DNA from: Flavobacteriales bacterium
Lineage (GTDB): Bacteria > Bacteroidota > Bacteroidia > Flavobacteriales_E > Vicingaceae
Direction of reading: 5' to 3'
Assembly (NCBI GenBank): GCA_018608405.1
Contig: JABAZP010000024.1
Span: forward strand, 1 to 64,000
Length of the DNA stretch: 64,000 nucleotides
Each line of letters opens with the position of its first letter. Position 1 is the stretch's first letter. The notes under the pieces were generated by a model. It ran no database searches, was not told the origin of the DNA, and saw only the letters and a list, made by a program, of their open reading frames with translations. The position numbers and the translations under genes are program-made. This document shows positions 15,492 through 23,451 of the stretch, piece by piece.

Positions 15492-17396
15492 CTAAATAAG
15501 TGAAACACTTCTCTTAATAAACTTACTTAGCTCTTCTCCTTTTAGCAGGTTTTGAGATAGCAAAGCTAAATCAGCAGCTTGTTTAGCCATGTCTTTTTTC
15601 TTTGCTTCGTCCTTTTCACCTAAAATTTTACTAATCAGTGGGTGATTAGAATTGACAGACAAGTTATACATGTCAGGCATGTTGCCCATGCCCATCATTC
15701 CGCCACCACCCATGGCGCTCATGTCCTTCATTCTTCTCATAAATTCGGCTTGCGTAACCGTCATTGGAGCGTCTGTTTCTGCTAGACTTACAAAGTTCAC
15801 AGTAAAGGTATCCTTATTAACTACTTCTTCAAAAACAGGTTTCAAGGTATTTTGATCTTCTTCAGTTAATTTAGAAGTAATCTCTTCATCTTTTTGAATC
15901 AATTTGTCAATGGTATCTCCATCCACTCTTGTAAACGTTGTATTTGAGTCCGCCTGCTCTAACTTTCCAACAAGGTGAGCTGTTAACGGTGAATCCATTA
16001 ACAATACATCATACCCTTTGGATTTCGCCGCATCAATGTAACTGTACTGCAAATCTTTATCAGAGCTGTACAAGTAAACAACTTTCGAATTTTTGTCAGT
16101 TTGGTTTACTTCAATTTTTGTTTTGTACTCATCTGCAGTGAAGTATTCTCCATCTACATTTTTATACAACATAAATTTCTCCGCTTTCTTTGCAAACTTT
16201 TCATCCGAAAGAATACCGTATTCAATGAAGATCTTAATGTCGTCCCACTTAGACTCAAATGCTTTTCTATCCTTCTTGAATAACTCTTCTAGTTTGTCCG
16301 CTACCTTCTTAGAAATGTAATTTGAAATTTTCTTCACATTTCCATCCGCTTGTAAATAAGATCTAGAGACATTTAAAGGAATGTCTGGAGAGTCAATTAC
16401 ACCGTGCAACAAGGTTAAGAAATCAGGTACAATTCCTTCTACAGAGTCCGTTACAAAAACCTGGTTACTATATAACTGAATCTTGTCTTTTTGAACTTCT
16501 AGGTTTTTCTTCAACTTAGGAAAATACAATATACCTGTCAAGTTGAATGGGTAATCTACATTCAAATGAATGTGAAATAAAGACTCCTCGAAATTCATTG
16601 GATACAACTCACGGTAGAAGTTCTTATAGTCTTCTTCACTTAAGTCAGCAGGCATTTTAGTCCAAGCCGGTTCCGGGTTATTGATGATGTTGTCAACAGT
16701 AATTTGTCTGTGATCTTCTTTCGTTTCTTTTCCATCCTTGTCTTTCGTAGTTTTCGGTTCGTGCTCCGGATCATTAATCTCTTTGGTTCCAAACTTAATT
16801 GGCACGGCCATGAACTTACAGTACTTGTCAAGTAATTCTTTGATTTTATGCTCACCTAAGTACTCTTTTGAATCATCAGAAATATGCAAGACAATGTCAG
16901 TTCCACGTTCCTTTCTGGTATCATCTTCTTCAAGGGTAAAGTTTGGACTCCCGTCACATTCCCATTTCACTGCTTTACTCCCTTCCTTGTACGATTTTGA
17001 GAAAATCTCAACTTTGTCTGCTACCATAAAAGAAGAATAGAATCCCAGCCCAAAGTGACCAATTACACTTGCCTTGTCTTTGTATTTCTCTAAAAATTCT
17101 TCTGCACCTGAAAAAGCAATCTGATTGATATATTTATCAACCTCCTCCTCAGTCATTCCAATTCCTCTATCCGAAAAAGTAAGTGTTTTTGCTTTTTCGT
17201 CAACCTTCACTTCCATTTGCGTTTCACCGATGTCGCCTTTCACTTCGCCAATGTTGCTCAATGTTTTCAATTTCTGAGTTGCATCAGTTGCATTCGAAAC
17301 CAACTCTCTCAAGAATATCTCCTGATCAGAATATAAAAATTGCTTGATAATTGGAAAGATATTCTCCGTTTGAACGTTAATCTGTCCTTTTGCCAT
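15492..17396 (-). CDS. htpG: Molecular chaperone HtpG (Hsp90)
   Basis: A 634-residue Hsp90 ATPase. The N-terminal GHKL domain shows FLRELVSNATDA (metal-binding Asn), FSDRGIGMTEEEV and GHFGLGFYSSFMVADKV. The middle domain includes the catalytic-loop region DIPLNVSRSYLQ, and a C-terminal dimerisation domain follows. A Met/Gly-rich stretch (MSAMGGGGMMGMGNMPDM) near residue 560 is usual in Bacteroidota HtpG. A charged linker (EPKTTKDKDGKETKEDH) lies between N and middle domains. The gene is monocistronic with its own terminator. Confidence 0.97.
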   Translation of the reverse strand: MAKGQINVQTENIFPIIKQFLYSDQEIFLRELVSNATDATQKLKTLSNIGEVKGDIGETQMEVKVDEKAKTLTFSDRGIGMTEEEVDKYINQIAFSGAEEFLEKYKDKASVIGHFGLGFYSSFMVADKVEIFSKSYKEGSKAVKWECDGSPNFTLEEDDTRKERGTDIVLHISDDSKEYLGEHKIKELLDKYCKFMAVPIKFGTKEINDPEHEPKTTKDKDGKETKEDHRQITVDNIINNPEPAWTKMPADLSEEDYKNFYRELYPMNFEESLFHIHLNVDYPFNLTGILYFPKLKKNLEVQKDKIQLYSNQVFVTDSVEGIVPDFLTLLHGVIDSPDIPLNVSRSYLQADGNVKKISNYISKKVADKLEELFKKDRKAFESKWDDIKIFIEYGILSDEKFAKKAEKFMLYKNVDGEYFTADEYKTKIEVNQTDKNSKVVYLYSSDKDLQYSYIDAAKSKGYDVLLMDSPLTAHLVGKLEQADSNTTFTRVDGDTIDKLIQKDEEITSKLTEEDQNTLKPVFEEVVNKDTFTVNFVSLAETDAPMTVTQAEFMRRMKDMSAMGGGGMMGMGNMPDMYNLSVNSNHPLISKILGEKDEAKKKDMAKQAADLALLSQNLLKGEELSKFIKRSVSLI

Positions 17397-17590
17397 AATG
17401 TGTTAATTTTTGAATATTATTTTTACGAAAAACCTATTTTCAAAGGATGTGCCAAGGGTTTTTATGTGACATTTTGGCGCTAGCTATGGTCCCTTATGAT
17501 TCAATACGAGGAAAGTTTTCCAGGCTAACTTTAACTAGAAAGGAGACATCCATAATAAATTTACGAACTTAACAGGACAAAAAATAATTT

Positions 17591-17830
17591 ATGTCAAACT
17601 GGAAGGAACAAGATAATACACTGTATCAAAAATTTAAATTCAACAACTTTATTGAGGCGTGGGCCTTCATGAGTAAAGTGGCAATTTTAGCAGAAAAGGC
17701 AAATCACCACCCCGAGTGGAAGAATGTATATAACACGGTCGAAATTTGGCTAACAACGCACGATGAAGGGAACACGATTACAGAGAAAGATAAAGCATTG
17801 GCAGAAAAAATAACTGCAGTGTTAGCGTAA
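17591..17830 (+). CDS. 4a-hydroxytetrahydrobiopterin (pterin-4a-carbinolamine) dehydratase
   Basis: This 79-residue protein covers the compact PCD fold. The active-site signature is present: [24 protein letters not shown], with the histidine pair, the Pro-Glu-Trp and the second-strand Thr-His-Asp. The enzyme dehydrates carbinolamine pterin to regenerate BH4 for aromatic amino-acid hydroxylases or a related folate/pterin step. The gene is short, and a slightly shortened N-terminus is common in bacterial members. It converges on pheT with only 3 nt between stops and no terminator between them. Confidence 0.9.
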   Translation: MSNWKEQDNTLYQKFKFNNFIEAWAFMSKVAILAEKANHHPEWKNVYNTVEIWLTTHDEGNTITEKDKALAEKITAVLA

Positions 17831-17833
17831 ACC

Positions 17834-20239
17834 CTACCTTAATTCTGCCCCTAATTGAGTCTTCAACGATTCAATCATTTTGTCCATAATTTTATCAATG
17901 TACTTATCTGTTAGTGTCTTTTGCTCATCTTGAAAGGTGAAACTAACAGCATAAGATTTCTTGCCAGATGTAAGGTTTTTACCTTCATAAACGTCAAACA
18001 AGTTGATCTCTTTTAGTAATCGTTGTTCTACTTTTTTCGCAATGGTTTTAATATCATCAAAACCAACAGATTCATCTATTAATAATGCTAAGTCTCTGCG
18101 CACCGACGGAAACTTAGTTACAGGTTTGTACTGAACGTCTTTTCCACTCATTAATTTTAGAACAACAGACCAATTGAACGTTGCAAAAAAAACCTCATTT
18201 TTACCTCCAAACTTAGCTACCTCTGAAGTCGCTATTTTACCAAATGTCACTAAATTGAACTTTCCTTTTGTAAAGGAAGTAGCATATTCAAATTTAGAAT
18301 CCTCGCTGGTTTCCAACTTATATTTTTCAATCCCCACGCGCTGCAAAACAGCTCCTATTTCTTGCTTTAAAGAATAATAGCTAGTTGACTCAGACTTCTC
18401 CTCCCAACTCTCTTCTTGAACATCTCCACTAAGCCACAAGGCTAACCTTTTGGTTTCTTCAAACTTTGACTCTCCCAAAGCTTTATAAATTGAGCCAAAT
18501 TCGTAGAATTTTAGATTTTTACGTTTCCTCTTTTGGTTATAAACTATCGACTCTAAGCCACCGTATAGCATAGAGGCTCTCATAACTTCTGTTTCTTTAC
18601 TCAAGGGGTTTACCATGCTCACCAATGAGGTAGAGTCAGCATAATATGAAGGGTTGGTTAAGGAGTTGTTGAATATCTCTGCGTAACCAACACTGCTCAA
18701 AAAGTCAGCAATGGTGTTCTCCACCTTATGTGGAATAACCTTAGGGTTTGGAGTCAAATTGGACTTCATGAATGTTGGTAGAACAACATTGTTGTATCCG
18801 TAAATTCGAAGAATCTCCTCGATTACATCGACATCTCGCTGAACGTCTACTCGGTAAGCCGGTACCTGAAGTGTTAAGTGGTCGCCTTCCTCTTTGATAA
18901 TTTTTATATCTAAGTTTCTAAGAATATCTCTTACTATACCTTTGGGCAATGCGTTTCCAATAAGGCTATCCACTTTGCTATAAGTTAACTCTACTGTAGC
19001 ATCTTCAATCGGCTGAGGGTATAGATCAGTAATTGCAGAAGTAATTTCTCCTCCCGCAATTTCTTTAATTAGAAGCGCTGCTCTTTTTAAAGCATAAACT
19101 GTGATATTTGGATCAATCCCTCTTTCAAAACGAAAAGAGGCATCTGTGTTTAACCCATGTCGTTTCGCAGTTTTTCGTACACTTACCGGATTAAAGTAGG
19201 CCGATTCTAAAAAAACTGAAGTAGTAACTTCAGACACGCCAGAAGAAATTCCGCCAAAAACACCGGCGATGCACATTGGCTTTTCTCCATCGCAAATCAT
19301 CAAGTCTTGATTCGACAACTCTCTTTCTACTCCATCAAGGGTAGTGAATTTAGTAGCTTCTTTCGCACACTTAACAACTACCTTACCTCCTGAAATTTTA
19401 TCTAAATCAAATGCATGCAATGGCTGCGCCAATTCGTGAAGCACAAAATTGGTTATGTCAACCACATTGTTAATAGGCTTCACGCCAATTGCTTTTAAGT
19501 TGTTTTGCAACCAATCAGGAGAAGCTTGAACTTTCACATTTTTGATTTCTACACCACAATACCTTGGTGCAAGGGTTGCGTCTTCTACCTCTATTTTTAT
19601 GGAATTAGATGACCCTGCCTTAAATTCAGAGACATCCGGTAAAATCAACTCATGTTTACTGGACAAGTTTAAATAAGCCGCTAAATCTCTTGCGACTCCA
19701 TAATGAGAGGCAGCATCAATTCTATTAGGCGTCAATCCAATTTCAAAAACCGTGTCAGAGGTTAAGTTAAAAAATTCCGATGCCGGAGTTCCAATAACAG
19801 CCTTGTTATCCAATACCATAATCCCATCATGAGAAGTTCCTAAGCCAATCTCATCTTCCGCACAAATCATTCCTTCAGAAACTTCGCCTCTTATTTTTGA
19901 TTTTTTAATCTTAAAAGACTCGTCACCATTATACAAAACCGTACCAACAGTTGCAACAATTACCTTCTGACCTTCAGCTACATTTGGAGCTCCACAAACA
20001 ATATCTAGTGCTTCTGAAGTACCAACATTCACTTTGGTAACTTTTAGTTTATCTGCATTCTCGTGCTGAACACAGCTAATTACCTCCCCTACTACTAATC
20101 CTTTCAATCCACCTTTGACTGACTCCACTTCCTCTATACCTTCAACTTCAAGACCAATATCTGTCAAAATAGTTGAAATCTCATCAATGCTTAACTCTGT
20201 TTGAATGTAATTCTGTAGCCAGTTGTAAGAAATTTTCAT
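17834..20239 (-). CDS. pheT: Phenylalanine--tRNA ligase beta subunit
   Basis: This 801-residue subunit has the bacterial domain order: N-terminal EMAP/tRNA-binding OB fold (about 40-150; GLVVGEVISCVQHENADKLKVTKVNVG), B3/B4 editing domain (about 210-380), B5 domain, catalytic-like core, and a C-terminal anticodon-binding FDX domain (KFPSVRRDLALLIDESVGFDDIK). It forms an alpha2-beta2 enzyme with PheS, which is not in this window. The length is normal and there are no disruptions. Confidence 0.97.
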   Translation of the reverse strand: MKISYNWLQNYIQTELSIDEISTILTDIGLEVEGIEEVESVKGGLKGLVVGEVISCVQHENADKLKVTKVNVGTSEALDIVCGAPNVAEGQKVIVATVGTVLYNGDESFKIKKSKIRGEVSEGMICAEDEIGLGTSHDGIMVLDNKAVIGTPASEFFNLTSDTVFEIGLTPNRIDAASHYGVARDLAAYLNLSSKHELILPDVSEFKAGSSNSIKIEVEDATLAPRYCGVEIKNVKVQASPDWLQNNLKAIGVKPINNVVDITNFVLHELAQPLHAFDLDKISGGKVVVKCAKEATKFTTLDGVERELSNQDLMICDGEKPMCIAGVFGGISSGVSEVTTSVFLESAYFNPVSVRKTAKRHGLNTDASFRFERGIDPNITVYALKRAALLIKEIAGGEITSAITDLYPQPIEDATVELTYSKVDSLIGNALPKGIVRDILRNLDIKIIKEEGDHLTLQVPAYRVDVQRDVDVIEEILRIYGYNNVVLPTFMKSNLTPNPKVIPHKVENTIADFLSSVGYAEIFNNSLTNPSYYADSTSLVSMVNPLSKETEVMRASMLYGGLESIVYNQKRKRKNLKFYEFGSIYKALGESKFEETKRLALWLSGDVQEESWEEKSESTSYYSLKQEIGAVLQRVGIEKYKLETSEDSKFEYATSFTKGKFNLVTFGKIATSEVAKFGGKNEVFFATFNWSVVLKLMSGKDVQYKPVTKFPSVRRDLALLIDESVGFDDIKTIAKKVEQRLLKEINLFDVYEGKNLTSGKKSYAVSFTFQDEQKTLTDKYIDKIMDKMIESLKTQLGAELR

Positions 20240-20322
20240 GCGGTAATATTTTGGTGTGCGAAGTTAATCTTCAATTACCGAATACCAATTAAAACATCCG
20301 TAATTATATAACTCGTACATTC

Positions 20323-21222
20323 TTAATTTACTTCCCAAATTCTAATTATCTTATCATCTCCGGCTGTAATTAAGTAATTGTTGAAACTTGACCAGAGTGC
20401 TGTATTTACCGAATGTGTGTGACCCCGATCTTTAAATCCTTCGAAACGCTTTAGTACTTTTAGTGTATCCGGGTTCCATATTTTCACTGTTTTATCGCGG
20501 CTTGCTGATGCGAGTAAATCTAACTCTTCATTGTAAACCAAATCATAGACAGCCCAATTATGAGCAGCTATGCCCTCTTCCTTTATATTTGTCTTTAAAT
20601 CAAATTGATGTAAGTGAGCATCTTTGGTTCCAATAATCAATTTTTCCTTTACATAGCATAAACTATTTGCTCCTGACTCTAACCGGTTTATCACAAATTT
20701 TTCACTCAAATCTTCCGTATTCAATATTTGTACAAAACCATCTGCCGACGCAACAGCTAGTTCATTTCTATCAGGAGAATAGGCCACCTTTCGATTTTTT
20801 CCTTTTCCTATTTGCTTCTGAAATAAAAGTTTAAAATCATCTGCCGACCAAACACTTATACTTCCGTCACCTGATGAAAATACAAGTTCCTTCTTTTCCT
20901 TAATAAGTTGAATGTCGAAAATATATCCTTTATGGACTTTAAGGTATTTTACTTCCTTATTGTTCGTTAAGTCAATTACATGAACACCTCCTTCAATCTG
21001 ACCAATCAGCAAAATGTTTTGATCTTTCAAATAGAGCACACTTACAATGGTTGTAGGCGACTTTGAAACAACCTTCTCTGCTTCCATACGTTTTAAGTCC
21101 CACTTAATAACGAAGCGATCGGAGCCCCCAGAGTAAAAAGTGTGATTATCCTCTCCTTCACAAATGGCGTAGATTGCCGCCTTGTGCTCATTCAACATTG
21201 CTTTTTGACTAAATTTCATCAT
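20323..21222 (-). CDS. WD40 repeat beta-propeller protein
   Basis: A 299-residue protein made of about seven WD40 blades with no leader peptide, so probably cytoplasmic. Clear blades are HKAAIYAICEG...FYSGGSDRFVIKWDL, HKGYIFDIQ...SSGDGSISVWSAD, HNWAVYDLVYN...LASASRDKTVKIWNPD and HTHSVNTALW...LITAGDDKIIRIWEVN. The first ATG overlaps the recG stop by four bases, so translation is probably coupled to recG. WD40 scaffolds bind proteins; no partner can be inferred beyond the genetic link to RecG. Confidence 0.9.
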   Translation of the reverse strand: MMKFSQKAMLNEHKAAIYAICEGEDNHTFYSGGSDRFVIKWDLKRMEAEKVVSKSPTTIVSVLYLKDQNILLIGQIEGGVHVIDLTNNKEVKYLKVHKGYIFDIQLIKEKKELVFSSGDGSISVWSADDFKLLFQKQIGKGKNRKVAYSPDRNELAVASADGFVQILNTEDLSEKFVINRLESGANSLCYVKEKLIIGTKDAHLHQFDLKTNIKEEGIAAHNWAVYDLVYNEELDLLASASRDKTVKIWNPDTLKVLKRFEGFKDRGHTHSVNTALWSSFNNYLITAGDDKIIRIWEVN

Positions 21223-23324
21223 GATATGCTACTCCAATTCACTTTTCCTCTATTCTTTTCTCTTAAATACATCAACAATTCCCTGTTCTCCTGCTGTTCT
21301 AAATTTGGGTCCTTCTTCAACAATTGAATTGCAGCACCCCTTGCCTTTTCAATTAGTTCTCCATCAGTTGCTAAATTCGCCAACTTCAAATTAATGGGTG
21401 TTCCACTTTGTTGAGTTCCTCTTAAATCTCCGGGGCCTCTTAACTTTAAATCAACCTCGGCAATCTGAAATCCATCATTTGTGCCAGTCATGGTTTTCAT
21501 ACGTAGTCTACCATCACTAGAAAGTTTATTCCCAGTCATAAGCACACAGTATGACTGCTCTGCCCCACGTCCAACTCTTCCCCTTAATTGGTGTAGCTGA
21601 GACAATCCAAATCGTTCAGCACTTTCAATGATCATAACAGATGCGTTAGGAACATTCACACCCACTTCAATTACAGTCGTAGAAACCATTATATCCGTTT
21701 CACCATTCACAAACCGGTCCATTTCGAACTGTTTTACGTCGGCTTTCATCTTTCCGTGAACGATACTCACCTTGTATTTAGGCGCAGGAAATCGTTTAAA
21801 AATATGCTGATATCCTTCTTCTAAGGTGGCGTAATCTAATTTCTCCGACTCTTCAATCAATGGATAAACAATGTAAATCTGTCTTCCTTTTGCAATTTCT
21901 CCCTCCATAAAACCGAAGAGTCGCAAACGTTTATTCTCATACCAATGAAGAGTTTGAATCGCCTTTCTACCTGGTGGCAGTTCATCAATCACTGAAACAT
22001 CCAAGTCTCCATATAAGGTCATTGCAAGTGTTCTTGGGATAGGAGTTGCAGTCATAATCAACACATGAGGAAGCACTGAATTCTTTTTATAAAGCTTTGC
22101 TCTTTGAGCTACTCCGAAGCGATGTTGCTCATCAATAACAGCAATCCCTAAGTTCTTAAACTTTACTTTATCTTCTATTAAGGCATGTGTTCCAATTAGA
22201 ATATGAAGCGATCCATCTTCTAACTTTTCGTGAGTTTCTCTTCGCTTTTTTGCTCTTACAGAACCGGTCAGCAACTCCACTTCAACGTCCATACCTTTTA
22301 AGAGCTCTTTAAGACCTTCATAATGTTGCGTTGCTAATATTTCTGTTGGCGCCATCAAGGCTGCTTGAAAACCATTATCAAGCCCAATCAAAATCGACAT
22401 TAATGCAACAATGGTCTTACCACTGCCCACATCACCCTGCAGCAACCGATTCATTTGTTTTCCGCGCTTTAAATCAATCCGAATTTCTTTAAGTACCCGT
22501 TTCTGTGCACCGGTTAATTCAAATGGTAATTTTTCTGTGTAGAAACCATTGAACTTATCACCGATGTTGCCAAACACAAATCCTCTAGATTTTTCAAGTT
22601 TTACCAATTTCAACTTCAAAAGCTCCAATTGAATCAAAAACAATTCCTCAAACTTAATTCGTGCAATAGAACGTTTCAATAACTCTACTGATGTGGGAAA
22701 GTGAATATTGAATAGTGCGGACTCTCGATCCAACAGCTGATAATCTGCAATCATAGTAGCAGGCAAGTTCTCGTTCAACTTGTATTTCAGCTGTGGCAAA
22801 AGAGTTTTTAACAAACGCGAAATACTTTTTGAGCTTAAGTTAAATTTAGAAAGCTTCTCTGTAGAGGCATAAACTGCCTGCAATTTTGATTGAACGGAAT
22901 TTTTGAACTCCACTAGGGTCTCCATTTCTGGATGAACGAGATTTATCTTTCGGTTAAATTCATTTGGTTTCGCAAAAACGACATACTTATCACCAACTTT
23001 TAAGTTCTTGGCAAAGTAGCTTACACCCTTGAACCAAACCAACTCTATGGTTCCAGTCTCATCTCGCAGTTTTGCAACAAGTCTCTTTTTGAACTTTGCT
23101 CCAATCTCTTCTAGGTGAACTAACTCACCTACTAGTTGAACGTAAGGTAAGTCTGCATTAACCTCTGATACTTTGTAAAATTTTGTACGATCCTCGTATC
23201 GGAAGGGAAAATGATGCAGCAAGCCTCCATAAGTTCTTATGCCCAGCTCAGCGGCTAAAATTTCAGCACGTTTTGGCCCAACACCTTTCAGATACTCAAT
23301 GGATGTAGATAGAAGTTGACTCAT
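21219..23324 (-). CDS. recG: ATP-dependent DNA helicase RecG
   Basis: A 701-residue SF2 helicase. The N-terminal wedge/OB region (GVGPKRAEILAAELGIRTYGGLLHHFPFRYEDR) binds branched DNA. Walker A is in QGDVGSGKTIVALM, the DEAH-like box reads DEQHRFGVAQR, motif III is MTATPIPRTLAMT, and motifs V/VI appear in STTVIEVGVNVPNA and SQLHQLRGRVGRG. The C-terminal TRG region GPGDLRGTQQSG is present. RecG regresses stalled forks and processes recombination intermediates. The gene is coupled to the downstream WD40 gene. Confidence 0.97.
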   Translation of the reverse strand: MSQLLSTSIEYLKGVGPKRAEILAAELGIRTYGGLLHHFPFRYEDRTKFYKVSEVNADLPYVQLVGELVHLEEIGAKFKKRLVAKLRDETGTIELVWFKGVSYFAKNLKVGDKYVVFAKPNEFNRKINLVHPEMETLVEFKNSVQSKLQAVYASTEKLSKFNLSSKSISRLLKTLLPQLKYKLNENLPATMIADYQLLDRESALFNIHFPTSVELLKRSIARIKFEELFLIQLELLKLKLVKLEKSRGFVFGNIGDKFNGFYTEKLPFELTGAQKRVLKEIRIDLKRGKQMNRLLQGDVGSGKTIVALMSILIGLDNGFQAALMAPTEILATQHYEGLKELLKGMDVEVELLTGSVRAKKRRETHEKLEDGSLHILIGTHALIEDKVKFKNLGIAVIDEQHRFGVAQRAKLYKKNSVLPHVLIMTATPIPRTLAMTLYGDLDVSVIDELPPGRKAIQTLHWYENKRLRLFGFMEGEIAKGRQIYIVYPLIEESEKLDYATLEEGYQHIFKRFPAPKYKVSIVHGKMKADVKQFEMDRFVNGETDIMVSTTVIEVGVNVPNASVMIIESAERFGLSQLHQLRGRVGRGAEQSYCVLMTGNKLSSDGRLRMKTMTGTNDGFQIAEVDLKLRGPGDLRGTQQSGTPINLKLANLATDGELIEKARGAAIQLLKKDPNLEQQENRELLMYLREKNRGKVNWSSIS

Positions 23325-23387
23325 CTTCTTACAAAAATGGGCAAAAGTTAGTTTTGTTTTAAGTGAATTAAATCTTTTTCATTAACA

Positions 23388-23420
23388 ACAAAAAAAGCCC
23401 GTATCTTCCGATACGGGCTT
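23388..23420 (-). terminator. Terminator after the repeat-bearing T9SS protein gene
   Basis: A perfect 11-bp stem (23395-23405 with 23410-23420) with a 4-nt loop is followed on the minus strand by a run of T. It lies 32 nt after the stop codon at 23452. Confidence 0.93.
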
Positions 23421-23451
23421 CCCGTTGTTTGAAATAACTGTATGTGAACTC

